Source of the DNA: Mesorhizobium sp.
GTDB taxonomy: Bacteria; Pseudomonadota; Alphaproteobacteria; Rhizobiales; Rhizobiaceae
Assembly (NCBI GenBank): GCA_004017275.1
Contig: SAKE01000005.1
Coordinates: 124,001-188,000 of the forward strand
Reading direction: 5' to 3'
Length of the DNA: 64,000 nt
Shown: piece by piece, positions 45,503 to 57,262 of the stretch
How the letters are laid out: every line of letters begins with the position of its first letter
Position numbering within the stretch: position 1 is the first letter of the stretch
Notes under the pieces: generated by a model
Told to the model about the DNA's origin: nothing
Databases searched by the model: none
The model's input: the letters and a program-made list of their open reading frames with translations, nothing else
Position numbers and translations under genes: made by a program

Positions 45503-46200
45503 ACAGTACCGCCTACAGCTGGAACGGCTTCGCAGGGCGCCAGGATTTGGCGGCCGCCCTTGCCGGCCATATTGCCGGCCGCCTGACCAAGGCAATCGCG
45601 GAGCGCGGCACAGGGCTGCTCGCCGTGTCCGGCGGCACCACGCCGGCAAAGTTCTTTGCCGCCCTTTCGGCAATACCGATCGCCTGGGACAAGGTTGTCG
45701 TGACCTTGGTCGACGAGCGTTTCGTGCCGGCCTCCTCGCCGCGCTCCAACGCCGGGCTGGTGGCGGCCAATCTCTTGCAGAACGCGGCCAAGGCGGCGCG
45801 TTTCGTGCCGCTCTACCACGAAGCCACCAGCATCGAGGATGCGGCCTCATCCGACAACGCAGCGCTGCAGTCGCTGCCCTGGCCGCTCGATGTCGTCGTG
45901 CTCGGCATGGGGCCGGACGGCCACACCGCCTCGTTCTTTCCCGATGCCGACGATCTCGCAACGCTGCTCGATCCGGCTTCCGACAGGATCGTGCTGCCGG
46001 TTCATGCGGCAAGTGCCGGCGAGCCGCGGCTGACCCTGTCGCTGGCGCGCATCGTTGATGCCGGCTTCATCGCGCTGCACATCGAAGGCGAGGACAAGCG
46101 CACCGCCTTCGACGGCGCGTTGGCACCTGGACCGCGAAAGCCAATCCGCGCCGTGCTCGACGCCGCCCATAAGCCCGTAGAGGTTTTCTGGGCGCCCTGA
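45484..46200 (+). CDS. pgl: 6-phosphogluconolactonase
   Basis: The 238-residue protein shows the family signatures LLAVSGGTTPAKFFAALS, VTLVDERFVP and VVLGMGPDGHTASFFPDA. It hydrolyses the lactone made by Zwf. The ATG at 45484 lies inside the end of zwf. Confidence 0.93.
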   Translation: MAREQLNSTAYSWNGFAGRQDLAAALAGHIAGRLTKAIAERGTGLLAVSGGTTPAKFFAALSAIPIAWDKVVVTLVDERFVPASSPRSNAGLVAANLLQNAAKAARFVPLYHEATSIEDAASSDNAALQSLPWPLDVVVLGMGPDGHTASFFPDADDLATLLDPASDRIVLPVHAASAGEPRLTLSLARIVDAGFIALHIEGEDKRTAFDGALAPGPRKPIRAVLDAAHKPVEVFWAP

Positions 46201-46271
46201 TTTGAACTTGCCAAGGGTCCCGGCGGACAGCCGGATTGTGTTCCGGGACCTCGCCTGAAAGGACCGACACC

Positions 46272-48095
<1,824 letters not shown>

Positions 48096-48117
48096 TGGCA
48101 GTTTCGCATAGTTCATG

Positions 48118-48146
48118 AAAAAGGGCGGCGCGTGACAGCCCTTTTC
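48118..48146 (+). terminator. terminator of the zwf-pgl-edd operon
   Basis: AAAAAGGGC and GCCCTTTTC form a stem with an 11-base loop, then T-rich sequence. The same hairpin can serve the convergent VWA gene from the other side. Confidence 0.7.
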
Positions 48147-48165
48147 GTTGCCTCCGAGACGGCCA

Positions 48166-49836
48166 CTACGGTGTAACGGTGATCTCGCTCCGTTCGCCGG
48201 CTTTGATCGTCACCGGCATTTCCTTGTCATGGCCTGCATCGGACATGTGGCGGACGACCACATAGTCGCCGGCCGGAATGGTCTGCTGCCAGGTGTCGCC
48301 ATAGTTCAGGCCAAGCGCCTTGCGCTTGCCCTCTATGTCCTTTTTCGACGACAGGATCTCGATCGAGTAAGCACCGGGGGCCGACATGGCCAGAACGCCG
48401 GCGTCGAGCGGCACCTTGATGTCCATGACATCACCGACCTTGACGCTGAACGGCTGCTCGACGACCGCAAGATCAAGCGTGGTCAGCGCGACATAATCGT
48501 CCGGCGGCAGCCAGAACTTGCTGTCCGGCCCATAGGAATGCTCGACACTGTCGCGCGTGCCGTCGATTTTCTTCTTCGCCTTGACGATCTCGAAGCCGAG
48601 GCCGGAACTGTCGGCCTTGTCGCCGCCTGCGACATAGAAGGCGTTGAGCACGGCATGGCCGACGCCGACGATGACGTCCTTCTCGATCGTCTGCCCTGCG
48701 GTTAGCTGAATGGTCTCGGTGACGCTGCCGGCGCCGATCTGGACCGTGATTTTCTGTTCGCCCGCCGGCACGATGACCTTGGTGTCGCCATAGTGGGTGG
48801 TGCTGCCGCCCGGATAAGCGAAATTGAGGCTGGCTGCGTCGCTGATGTCGGCGCCCTGGCTTGGCCGCGGATGAATGAGAATGGTGCCTGCGTTCAAGGT
48901 GAAGAGCGGCTTGTAGACCTGGCCGGCCTCGATCTTGAATTTCTGCTCCACCTTGGCCTCGTCGTCGCGCGCAACGACGACATAGTCGCCCGGCTCGAGA
49001 TTGCCGTTGTAGGTGCCATATTCGGTGGTGACGGAATCGCCGCGCGAGCCATCGGAATTCGCCTTGTAGATCTCCCAGGCGTTGCCGTCGGTGATCGGCT
49101 CGCCACCTTCGGCCATCACCACTGTCGGCTGGAAATTGAAGTCCGGTTTGGCCGGCTCAGGCGCAGGAGCCGGGGCAGGTGCGGGAGCCGGTTCTGGAGC
49201 GGGTGCCGGCGCTGGCGCCGCCACGGTCTCGACAAGCGCCTCCTGCAGTGCCTTCTCGTCGGAGGCCTGGATGTACTTGCCGCCGGTGTTGTCGGCGAGG
49301 CAGGCGATCTGCTTGCCCTCGTCGGCGGTGAGGCCGAAGCCGACGACATCGGCGGTGAAATCGACGCCGGATGCCTCAAGCTCCTTGCCGAGCGCGCAAG
49401 GGTCGCCGCCGCATGTTTCGAGCCCGTCGGTGATAAGCACGACGGTCGCCTTGTCCTCGGTGTATTTCAACGCCTCAGCCGCCTGCTTGACGGCCGCCGT
49501 CAGCGGTGTCTTGCCGAGGAATTTCAGGCTGTCGGCGGCGGCCGAGATGGCACTGCCCGAGCCTGCCTGTGGCGGCACGATCAGCTCGATATCCTCGCAG
49601 CTACCTTTTTCGCGATGGCCATAGGCCATGAAGCCGATCTCGTCATCGGTGGGGACCGATTGAAGCACTGACCTCAACGATTCACGGGCGATTTCGAGTT
49701 TGGGCTTGCCGTCGATCTGCGCCCACATCGAGCCGGAGGCGTCGAGAATGACGATGACCTTGTTTGCGGCGAAGCCGAACGTCGTCATCGACAAAAAGAG
49801 GATCGCCGCAGCGACGCCCCGTGCAAGTCCCGCCAT
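48166..49836 (-). CDS. von Willebrand factor A domain protein
   Basis: The 556-residue secreted protein has a signal peptide, then a VWA domain with the MIDAS motif ILDASGSMWAQ (residue 30), TPLT near 108 and VVLITDGLETCGGDP near 131. A Pro/Ala-rich linker follows at about 210-235. The C-terminus consists of repeated beta domains resembling carboxypeptidase-regulatory modules (NGNLEPGDYVVVARDDEAKV; IPAGDYVVVRHM). GGAG precedes the ATG. Role unknown; exported or envelope adhesion or metal-dependent binding is possible. Confidence 0.82.
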   Translation of the reverse strand: MAGLARGVAAAILFLSMTTFGFAANKVIVILDASGSMWAQIDGKPKLEIARESLRSVLQSVPTDDEIGFMAYGHREKGSCEDIELIVPPQAGSGSAISAAADSLKFLGKTPLTAAVKQAAEALKYTEDKATVVLITDGLETCGGDPCALGKELEASGVDFTADVVGFGLTADEGKQIACLADNTGGKYIQASDEKALQEALVETVAAPAPAPAPEPAPAPAPAPAPEPAKPDFNFQPTVVMAEGGEPITDGNAWEIYKANSDGSRGDSVTTEYGTYNGNLEPGDYVVVARDDEAKVEQKFKIEAGQVYKPLFTLNAGTILIHPRPSQGADISDAASLNFAYPGGSTTHYGDTKVIVPAGEQKITVQIGAGSVTETIQLTAGQTIEKDVIVGVGHAVLNAFYVAGGDKADSSGLGFEIVKAKKKIDGTRDSVEHSYGPDSKFWLPPDDYVALTTLDLAVVEQPFSVKVGDVMDIKVPLDAGVLAMSAPGAYSIEILSSKKDIEGKRKALGLNYGDTWQQTIPAGDYVVVRHMSDAGHDKEMPVTIKAGERSEITVTP

Positions 49837-50009
49837 CGAAATCTCCTCAAATCCGCCCCTGATCCGGGCGGCAAGCTATTTGACGCCGCGCCGGGACACA
49901 AGTCCGGGCGCCCGATGCGTAGGGCTCCGAACCCAGGTTAACAAAGGACCTGACGAGACAGCGTCGGCAGCTTTTTGTGCCGGTAGCTGTTCATGATAGG
50001 AATTTTTTC
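49837..50009. other. VWA gene promoter region
   Basis: No gene. It should hold the minus-strand promoter of the VWA gene close to 49840-49900. The plus-strand T run at 50002-50008 precedes the candidate RNA promoter. Confidence 0.35.
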
Positions 50010-50039
50010 TTGACTCGCTGCCGTCAGCTATGGTACATA
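50010..50039 (+). promoter_or_regulatory. sigma70-like promoter for a short transcript
   Basis: TTGACT (50010-50015) and TACATA (50034-50039) are 18 bases apart. No plus-strand gene follows; a hairpin terminator begins 30 bases later. Confidence 0.45.
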
Positions 50040-50045
50040 TTTGCC

Positions 50046-50095
50046 TATGGTGCTGATTTGCGCCAGTGACCCGCCGCACAGGCGGGTTTTCGTTT
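50046..50095 (+). ncRNA. candidate short RNA
   Basis: Between the promoter above and the minus-strand regulator gene is a transcript-sized segment of about 50 bases that ends in CCCGCC-GCACA-GGCGGG followed by TTTTCGTTT, a classic Rho-independent terminator. Only plus-strand transcription gives the T run. It could be an independent small RNA or just an isolated terminator. Confidence 0.4.
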
Positions 50096-50172
50096 GATAC
50101 TCCGTCAGCCAACGCGCCGGCGAAGAACCCGATGCGCCGGGGCCGAATACCAAACTTTCAACGAAAATCCGG

Positions 50173-51135
50173 TCAGTAAGTCGTGCGGCGCTCTTCCGAG
50201 GGCGGCCTGCCGAATTGCAGCCGGTAGCTCTGGGCGAAGTAGGAATGCGAGGTGAAGCCGGTCGCGATCGCCACGTCGAGGATCGGCATGTTGGTCTGGC
50301 GCAGCAATTCGCGCGCCCGCTCCAGCCGCAGCCGCATATAGTAACGGCCGGGCGTGACGCTGAGATGGCGCAGGAACAGGCGCTCGACCTGGCGCACCGA
50401 CAGGCCTGCGGATTTGGCCAGCTGTACCGCCGACAGCGGCTCGTCGAGATGGTCGGCCATCAGTTCGACGATTCGCCTGAGCTTTTCCGACTTGCCGGTC
50501 AGGTCGCGTTCCGGCCCGACACGCTGGCGGTCACCGGCCGAGCGGATGCGTTCGTGCTGGAACTGGTTGGCGACGCCATTGGCGAGGTTCGAGCCGAAAT
50601 CGCCGCGCACGATCTCCAGCATCAGGTCGATCGAGGTGGTGCCGCCGGCACAGGTGTAACGCTTGCGATCGATCTCGAAGACATTGCCGGTGCAGTTGAT
50701 GTCGGGGAAGCGTTCGACGAAGCCGGCGCGATTCTCCCAATGGATGGTGCAGCGATAGCCTTCGAGCTGGCCGGCCTCGGCAAGGAGATAAGACCCAACC
50801 GAGAGCGCGCCGAGCGCATTGCCGCGCCGGCCCCAGCTGCGCAGTGCCGCCAGCACCTTGCTCTTGCCGGGAAATTCCGTCGTCAGCCCGACCGAGACGA
50901 AGAGGATATCGACCGGCGGCAGGTCGGCAACGGCATAATCGATCTTGAGCGGCAGACCATTGGAGGCCATCACAGGATCGCCATCGGCCGACACCGTCGT
51001 CCAGCCGTAGAAGTCGCGGCCTAGCAACCGGTTTGCCGACCGGAACGTGTCAATCGCCGCGGCCAGGGAGAACATGGAGAACTTGTCGACCAGCAGGAAT
51101 GCGAACTGCCGGCCGCCTTGAACGGGGTCCGTCAT
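50173..51135 (-). CDS. GlxA-family AraC transcriptional regulator
   Basis: The 320-residue protein has an N-terminal DJ-1/PfpI-like amidase fold without enzymatic need (QFAFLLVDKFSMFSLAAAID; CAGGTTSIDLMLEIV around the conserved Cys) and a C-terminal AraC domain (AVQLAKSAGLSVRQVERLFL; ILDVAIATGFTSHSYFAQSY). Relatives control choline, carnitine or arginine metabolism. ATG 51135 (MTDPVQGG) was chosen; the frame stays open to 51429 but inside folD's end. Confidence 0.9.
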   Translation of the reverse strand: MTDPVQGGRQFAFLLVDKFSMFSLAAAIDTFRSANRLLGRDFYGWTTVSADGDPVMASNGLPLKIDYAVADLPPVDILFVSVGLTTEFPGKSKVLAALRSWGRRGNALGALSVGSYLLAEAGQLEGYRCTIHWENRAGFVERFPDINCTGNVFEIDRKRYTCAGGTTSIDLMLEIVRGDFGSNLANGVANQFQHERIRSAGDRQRVGPERDLTGKSEKLRRIVELMADHLDEPLSAVQLAKSAGLSVRQVERLFLRHLSVTPGRYYMRLRLERARELLRQTNMPILDVAIATGFTSHSYFAQSYRLQFGRPPSEERRTTY

Positions 51136-51191
51136 GGCCGGCCGTTCCAAGGGAATAGTGGGGTTCGGCAAAGCTGCGGCTTTCTGGCGGG

Positions 51192-52091
51192 TCAGAAGGA
51201 CGGCCGTTTCAATCCGGCCGCAAGGTAGGCAGAGGCTAATGTATTGGCCATCAGCATGGCAATGGTCATCGGCCCGACACCGCCGGGCACAGGCGTGATG
51301 GCGCCGGCGGCCTTGGCCGCTTCGGTATAGGCGACGTCGCCGACGAGGCGGGACTTGCCCTCGCCTTTTTCCGGCGCCGGTATGCGGTTGATGCCGACAT
51401 CGATGACGGTAGCACCTGGCTTCACCCAATCACCCCTGATCATCTCCGGCCGGCCGACGGCGGCGACAAGAATGTCGGCGGTGCGGGCCAGGGCCGGCAA
51501 GTCCTTCGTCCGGCTGTGGGCGATGGTGACGGTGCAATTGGCGGCAAGTAGCAGGTTGGCCATCGGCTTGCCGACGATGTTGGAGCGGCCGACGACGACG
51601 GCATTGAGGCCGGACAAATCCTTGCCGCGCACCCGCTCGATCAGGAGCATCGAACCGGCCGGCGTGCAGGGCACGAAGGCTGTCTCGAGTTCGCCGGTGC
51701 CGAGCTTGCCGACATTGATGAAATGGAAGCCGTCGACATCCTTTTCCGGCGCTATGGTCTGGATGATCTTGCCGGCGTCGATATGGGCCGGCAGCGGGAG
51801 CTGGACCAGGATGCCGTTGATGGCCGGATCGGCGTTGAGGTCGCCGATGATCTCCAGCAATGCCTGTTCGGAGGTTTCGGCGGTCAGCGTGTGCTGGACG
51901 GAATGAAAGCCGCATTCCTTGGCGGTGCGCGATTTGGAAGCGACATAGACCTGGCTGGCGGGATCCTCGCCGACGATGACAACGGCAAGACCGGGCTTGG
52001 CCTTGCCTTTCGCGACAAGTTCGGCTGTCAGGGTCTTGACCGTCCGCACAACGTCTTCGGCAACGCTCTTGCCATCAATCACTTCGGCCAT
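51192..52091 (-). CDS. folD: FolD bifunctional methylenetetrahydrofolate dehydrogenase/cyclohydrolase
   Basis: The 299-residue enzyme carries [20 protein letters not shown] (catalytic Lys), [12 protein letters not shown] and [18 protein letters not shown]. It interconverts 5,10-methylene-, methenyl- and 10-formyl-tetrahydrofolate. GAGGGTGG precedes the ATG. It is 56 bases upstream of the GlxA regulator on the same strand. Confidence 0.95.
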   Translation of the reverse strand: MAEVIDGKSVAEDVVRTVKTLTAELVAKGKAKPGLAVVIVGEDPASQVYVASKSRTAKECGFHSVQHTLTAETSEQALLEIIGDLNADPAINGILVQLPLPAHIDAGKIIQTIAPEKDVDGFHFINVGKLGTGELETAFVPCTPAGSMLLIERVRGKDLSGLNAVVVGRSNIVGKPMANLLLAANCTVTIAHSRTKDLPALARTADILVAAVGRPEMIRGDWVKPGATVIDVGINRIPAPEKGEGKSRLVGDVAYTEAAKAAGAITPVPGGVGPMTIAMLMANTLASAYLAAGLKRPSF

Positions 52092-52117
52092 GGACCACCC
52101 TCAACACCAGAATGCCC

Positions 52118-52147
52118 AAGCGCGTCGCTTCCGGAAGCGACGCGCTT
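52118..52147. repeat. perfect 30-bp palindrome
   Basis: AAGCGCGTCGCTTCC and GGAAGCGACGCGCTT are fully complementary. On the plus strand TTTC follows; on the minus strand no T run follows. It sits between folD and the polysaccharide gene and may be a terminator-like hairpin. Confidence 0.75.
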
Positions 52148-52271
52148 TTCGATCTTTCACAGCGTGGCATTTTCACGAAAATTCCAACACGCAATCCCGC
52201 CAAAGCGCCTTCCCATGCCGTTTACGCGAAACCGGCATGTTTTTGCACGGCACATCGAAGAATTTTGTGGC

Positions 52272-54836
52272 TCAGAAATAACGGCGGCGCGCGCGGCTCT
52301 CGGTGAGTTCGCGAACTGCTTCACGAAATTCGCGCAGGCTGGCGCGGATTTCCTCGATTGGCGCTTGCTGCTCGACGTCCTCCACAGCACGCGGCGACTC
52401 CGATCGCTGATGAGGCTGAGCCACCTGCCGCGGCGGGATGGGCGGCTGCGAATAAGGAGCGGACGCAGGCTGAGGCAGATATGGCGTCTGCCCGGCATTG
52501 GGGGCAGGCAAGGGCTGCTGACGGGGATAGCTGGGCTGCTGAATATAGGCCAGCGGCTGCGCGTAGGGATAGAGTTGCGGACCCGAATGCGGTCGCTGCG
52601 GCACCATGGGAGGCGGTGATGGCGGTTGCGCCGTCTGCTGCGCTTGAGAGGCGCGGCCGCCGGGCTGGAAGGGCGGCGGCGAGTAAGCTGCAGCAACCGG
52701 CTGCCGAGGCGCGAAGGCCGGTGCCGACTGAGGAAAACCGGGGTACGCCGGATCGGACGTTGGCTTCCTGTTTTCAGCGGAGGCCCACTCACCGCTATCG
52801 AAGGGTTGTTCGGAGGACGGCTCGCGGGACACGGCTTTATGCAGCCTCGACAGCAAGGCACCGATCCGGCCGGGACCTTCGGCCGGCGCGACCTCAGCCT
52901 GCTGGACAGGCGGTGGCGCGGCCGGCGGTGGCGGCGCTGGCGGGGGTTCCGATGGCTGCGGTGTTGGTGGTTGTGGCGTCGGCGGCGGTGCTGCCCGATA
53001 CGGCTTGTCCTCGTAAGCCGTACGGCGTTCGTCCGTGCTGGGGCCGCGGCGCGATCGCGAGTTGGCGGTGTCGCGCAGGCTCTCATAGGCGCCACGCATG
53101 GCGCCGAGCCCAATGCCGGAGGCAAAGCCCAGCAACAGCCCGGCAAGCGCCACCACGACCCGCGACGGCCCGTTCGACTCAAGCGGCGCGAAGGCCTTCG
53201 AGATCACGTTGATGTTGGCGGTGTTGATGTCCTTCTGCTCGCCGGTCTCCTTGGCGCGCAGCAGGAACTGTTCGTAGACGGAACGCTTGGCGGCCGCCTC
53301 GCGCTCCAGTTCGCGCATCGACACCAGATCGCTGTTGACGTCGCCGCTGCGAACCTTCAGCTGCGCCAGCCGAGAGGCGAGATCCTGTTCCAGCTGGACC
53401 GCGCGCTTGAGGTCGACCTGCAGCGACGAGCCTATGCGGCGCAGCTCGGCGGCGATGCGGTCGCGTGCGCCGTCAATCTGTGCATTGAGTGCCTGGAGTT
53501 CGGGGTGACGCGGCCCGAACCGGATGGCGGCGCGGTCAGCCTCCTGCTTGAGCGACGCATATTGCGAACGCAGATCGCTCATCGTGTTGGAGTTGATCTC
53601 CTCCGGCAAGGTGCCGGTCAGGACCGAGTTGACGTCGACCGAACGCGCCGAAGCGGCCCGGGCGTTGAGTTCCAGCGTGCGGGCGCGTGCAACGGACAGC
53701 TGCTCGTTGAGCTTCAACATCTCGTCGTCGCTGATGAGGTGGCCCTGCGCATCGACAAGGTCGTGTGAGGCCCTAAAATCCTCGACCTTGCGCTCGGCCG
53801 CCTCGACGCCCTTGCGCAACTCGTCAAGCCTGGCCGTCAGTTCGTCGGTAGCGCGGCCTGCTGTGTCCGACTGGATCTGGCCGAAGGTCTGCAGGAAGAC
53901 ATCCGTCATCGTGTTGGCGATGAGGGCCGATTTCTCGCCATTCTGCGTGGTGGCGCTGACGGTGATGACGAAGGTCTTGCCGCCGCGCTCGACCGAAAGG
54001 CTCTCGGCCAGATTGCCTACAGCAAGCGCCCGGCGGCGGCTGTCGTCGACACCGCCCGGCCCGTCATTGCGAGACAGGACGGAGCGGATAAGCGACATGA
54101 CGCTGAGGCCGCCGCTGCCTTGCCCATTGAATTCCGGGTCATTGACGAGGTTGAGCTTGTCCACGACCTTGTTGAGAACGGTGCCTGATGTCAGCACCCG
54201 GACCTGGTTTTCGACGATGGCCAGCGTGGCGTCGGAGGCGACGACCGACTGGGTAAGGTCGCGGTCGGTGAGCTTCAGGTCGCGCGGATCGACGATCAGT
54301 TCGGTGGTGGCTTCGTATTTCTTCGGCGTCGACAGCGCGATGGCGATGCCGAGCGCGGCGCCCAGTATCGTTGTCGTTACGATCAGCGCTTTCGACTTGC
54401 CGACACCACGGACGACCTGCATCGGATCGATCAGCGGCTTCCACTGCTGGCTGTCCGGGCCGTCGTTGTGGGACGCCGGCGCGTCGCCTGAATGGGATGG
54501 TTCGGAGGTACGATCGGGGCGATAAGCGCCCGCGGTCCCGCCGGCAACAGACTGTGTCCGAGGCGTGGTTTGCGCGCGGCTCGCTGACGAAGCGGGTTCA
54601 TAGCCAGCCTTATACCCGTCGGTTGCGGCCGGATCCGACAGCTTCGGGTTCGTCGGCGTCTCGCGCCGTGACCGGGCGAGACGATGCCGCGTGGCGGCAT
54701 CCTCGCGCCACGACGGGTCCGCGCGATCGCCGATCGACACCAGTGACGCGTCGGGTTCGTCACCGCGCACAGCCTGGCCAAGTGCCAGCAACGAGCGCTC
54801 GCGCTTCCAGTCTTCGCGGTTTTCCCTGTCGACCAT
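52272..54836 (-). CDS. Wzc/ExoP-like polysaccharide co-polymerase without a kinase domain
   Basis: The 854-residue protein has a cytoplasmic N-terminus, membrane segments at about 149-169 and 540-562, a Wzz domain (PKKYEATTELIVDPRDLKLT), a long periplasmic coiled coil (about 330-500), and a C-terminal region of about 270 residues rich in Pro, Gln and Ala (PPTPQPPTPQPSEPPPAPPP). Unlike Wzc or ExoP there is no Walker A/B kinase; the tail is disordered and ends REFREAVRELTESRARRRYF. It should set polysaccharide chain length. ATG 54836 has no strong Shine-Dalgarno sequence. Confidence 0.87.
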   Translation of the reverse strand: MVDRENREDWKRERSLLALGQAVRGDEPDASLVSIGDRADPSWREDAATRHRLARSRRETPTNPKLSDPAATDGYKAGYEPASSASRAQTTPRTQSVAGGTAGAYRPDRTSEPSHSGDAPASHNDGPDSQQWKPLIDPMQVVRGVGKSKALIVTTTILGAALGIAIALSTPKKYEATTELIVDPRDLKLTDRDLTQSVVASDATLAIVENQVRVLTSGTVLNKVVDKLNLVNDPEFNGQGSGGLSVMSLIRSVLSRNDGPGGVDDSRRRALAVGNLAESLSVERGGKTFVITVSATTQNGEKSALIANTMTDVFLQTFGQIQSDTAGRATDELTARLDELRKGVEAAERKVEDFRASHDLVDAQGHLISDDEMLKLNEQLSVARARTLELNARAASARSVDVNSVLTGTLPEEINSNTMSDLRSQYASLKQEADRAAIRFGPRHPELQALNAQIDGARDRIAAELRRIGSSLQVDLKRAVQLEQDLASRLAQLKVRSGDVNSDLVSMRELEREAAAKRSVYEQFLLRAKETGEQKDINTANINVISKAFAPLESNGPSRVVVALAGLLLGFASGIGLGAMRGAYESLRDTANSRSRRGPSTDERRTAYEDKPYRAAPPPTPQPPTPQPSEPPPAPPPPAAPPPVQQAEVAPAEGPGRIGALLSRLHKAVSREPSSEQPFDSGEWASAENRKPTSDPAYPGFPQSAPAFAPRQPVAAAYSPPPFQPGGRASQAQQTAQPPSPPPMVPQRPHSGPQLYPYAQPLAYIQQPSYPRQQPLPAPNAGQTPYLPQPASAPYSQPPIPPRQVAQPHQRSESPRAVEDVEQQAPIEEIRASLREFREAVRELTESRARRRYF

Positions 54837-55034
54837 CGTCTGGAACTTTACCCTTGGCGACCTGCAAACGGCGGTTGGCCATTCGTTAAGCCACGCTAAA
54901 CAGGCATGGAAAACAAAAGGTTAATTTTCCCGCGCCGAAGGGGCGGTTTCTCTCTTTGGTTGCATCTATTTTCAACACGCCCTTGAGCTCCAGAACGGCA
55001 CGTTAAGTTTTCCAGCCTAGGCTCTCCTTGAGAC

Positions 55035-56330
55035 ATGACGCAGGCCAGTCACATACCGCAAAGGCGGCCCCTCGCCCGGATCGGCAGCTTTTTGGCCGAA
55101 CGACGGGGGCTGCTTCGCGACTATTTCTCGGCCATCAGCGGCGCCGGCGGGCGATTGGTGTTTTCGCTGGCCTATTTCATCGCGCTGGCCAACACACTGT
55201 CCATTTCCGAGTTCGGCATGTTCGCCACCGCGTCGGCGGCCGGCGTCATGCTGTCGCGCCTCCTCGCCTTCGGTTTCATCTCGGCACTCTACCGCACCGC
55301 CACCATCCGTCCCAACCTGATCGGCACCTTCACCGCCGGCTTCCTGCTGCTCGGCCTATTGTCGCTGCCGCTGCTGGCCGCGGCCTCGTTCGGCGTCTAT
55401 CTGCTTTTCTTCGCCGACACCGTGCCGCTGTCGGTGTTTGCGGCAATCGTCTTTGCCGAAGCACTGCTGTGGCGGCCGGTGGAGGTGGCGCTGATCGTCA
55501 ACAACGGTCTCGGCAAGTTCGGCCGCGCCGCGCTGCTGGCCATCCTGACGACGGCGCTGCGGGCGCTTGGCGCGGTGCTGTTCATGTTCTGGGCGCAACA
55601 CAGCGTCTGGATATGGTCGTGGTTCTATATCGGCGCCAATGCCGCCTCGCTGATATTGGCTTTCGGCTGGTTCTATCCGCGACAGCGGCTGCGGCTGCGC
55701 ATCGAGCTGTATCTCCGGCGGCTGGCTGATTCGATCTACGTGGCCGGCGCCGAGGTGCTGTTCTACCTGCAGATGGAATTCGACAAGCTGCTGGTTCTGG
55801 CGATCGGCGGCCCGCATCTGGCCGGCATCTACGCCATCATTATGCGGCTGGTCGACCTGACGGCCATTCCGATCCGCACCTTCTCGATGATGCTGGTGCA
55901 GCGCATGATGCGCGCGCCGGAACTTTTGTCGCGCCTGGCAGTCAAGAGCGGCATCGAAGGCGGCGTGTTCGCGGTCTCGACGCTGGCGCTGCTGACGCTT
56001 GGCATCGTGCTGCATTTCTTTCCCAACGCGCTTGGCAAGAATGTCGCCGAGGCCGCGTCGCTGGTGGTGCTGGCGATCTGCGTGCCGGGGTTGCGCAACC
56101 TGGTCGAATACCAGGCCGAGCTATTGTTCGCGCGCGGCCAGACGCTGGTGCGGGCGCTCAATCTCGGCCTGCTCGCCGGGCTGAAGGCGCTGTTGCTGAC
56201 CTATGTGCTGACGACGATCCTCGATACACCGAACCTGGTGCTGTCGCTCAACGTCGTCTTCCTGCTTCTGTATCTCGCCTCGACGCTGCTCACCTATTCG
56301 GCGATGCGCAAGCCGGCGAAGCCGATCTAG
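55035..56330 (+). CDS. polysaccharide flippase-like membrane protein
   Basis: The 431-residue protein has about 12 membrane segments and the polysaccharide-synthesis pattern: FSLAYFIALANTLSISEFGM near residue 43, LQMEFDKLLVLAIGGPHLAG near 240 and YAIIMRLVDLTAIPIRTFSM just after it. It is likely to translocate lipid-linked repeat units (Wzx role). It is divergent from the co-polymerase gene and convergent with the DUF6492 gene, from which only two bases separate it. Confidence 0.83.
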   Translation: MTQASHIPQRRPLARIGSFLAERRGLLRDYFSAISGAGGRLVFSLAYFIALANTLSISEFGMFATASAAGVMLSRLLAFGFISALYRTATIRPNLIGTFTAGFLLLGLLSLPLLAAASFGVYLLFFADTVPLSVFAAIVFAEALLWRPVEVALIVNNGLGKFGRAALLAILTTALRALGAVLFMFWAQHSVWIWSWFYIGANAASLILAFGWFYPRQRLRLRIELYLRRLADSIYVAGAEVLFYLQMEFDKLLVLAIGGPHLAGIYAIIMRLVDLTAIPIRTFSMMLVQRMMRAPELLSRLAVKSGIEGGVFAVSTLALLTLGIVLHFFPNALGKNVAEAASLVVLAICVPGLRNLVEYQAELLFARGQTLVRALNLGLLAGLKALLLTYVLTTILDTPNLVLSLNVVFLLLYLASTLLTYSAMRKPAKPI

Positions 56331-56332
56331 CG

Positions 56333-57262
56333 CTACGAGCGGTCGAGTCCGATCAGACGGCGGATGCGGCCGATATCGGTGCCGATAAAGGACTGCATGC
56401 CGATCGCTACCTGCTCCGGCGCCATGGCGGCAACGAAGCGGCGGAACTCGTCGTCGGACAGCGCTTCGCCGGTCCAGTGTACCCGGCAGAACTCTTCCGA
56501 ACCGTGGAAGTGGCCGGCGCCCTGCAGCAGATCGTCGACATAGCGGCCATAGATCATGCATTCGGAGAATTTGCGCGCCGAGCCGATGACCTCGACCCAG
56601 TTGCGGCCATGGACCTTTTCGATCTCACCGCACATGGCCAGCACGGTGTCGCGACGCCAGGCGATCAGCGTCGAGATGTAGTCGTGGACCGATGTTCGGG
56701 ACGGGTCGATGCCGAGTGCCGATCCCGCATTGCGCGACCAGATGCGATGCTCTTCATGGCCCTCGTCCGCCAACACATTGTCGCGGCGGAACAGCCGCGC
56801 CTTGCCGTCGCGCCAGAAGGCGCCACAGTCGAAAGGTTTGAGGAAAGCGACATCGGAATCGCAGAAGATCAAAATGTCTTCCCCGGCGTGCGCGGCAATG
56901 GCGATGCGGCGCAATTGCTGCACGTGCCAGCCGCGTAGCGGCTGGGTCTTCAGGCTGAGCCAGACGCGCCGGCGAAACAGGCTGAGCGGATCGTCGAAGG
57001 CATGTAGCCAGCGCGGCAGCAATTCCCGCTCATCGACGACGATACGCCGGCTGGTCTCCAACTGACGGAAGAGCAAGACATCACGATGTTCGACCAGGAT
57101 GTAGTGGTGCGCCGCGCCGGAAACGTGGCGGTCAACTGTCTCGCACAGCAGGCGGCAGCGCTCGAAATCGGGCGCATAGCTTGCCGTGACGATTGCCGCC
57201 GTCGGTATCTGCCGCAGCGGGCTCGGCTCGACAGCGGCGCCTGGAACGAACCTGCTGTTCAC
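56333..57262 (-). CDS. DUF6492 protein, glycosyltransferase-like
   Basis: The 309-residue protein shows the metal-binding FCDSDVAFLKPF motif of GT-A-type folds near residue 132 and the DUF6492 text VDRHVSGAAHHYILVEHRD and SDVAFLKPFDCGAFWRDG. Its start overlaps the stop of the WecG-like gene by four bases (ATGA), so it is the last gene of a three-gene operon. Likely a cell-surface sugar transferase; donor unknown. Confidence 0.75.
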   Translation of the reverse strand: MNSRFVPGAAVEPSPLRQIPTAAIVTASYAPDFERCRLLCETVDRHVSGAAHHYILVEHRDVLLFRQLETSRRIVVDERELLPRWLHAFDDPLSLFRRRVWLSLKTQPLRGWHVQQLRRIAIAAHAGEDILIFCDSDVAFLKPFDCGAFWRDGKARLFRRDNVLADEGHEEHRIWSRNAGSALGIDPSRTSVHDYISTLIAWRRDTVLAMCGEIEKVHGRNWVEVIGSARKFSECMIYGRYVDDLLQGAGHFHGSEEFCRVHWTGEALSDDEFRRFVAAMAPEQVAIGMQSFIGTDIGRIRRLIGLDRS

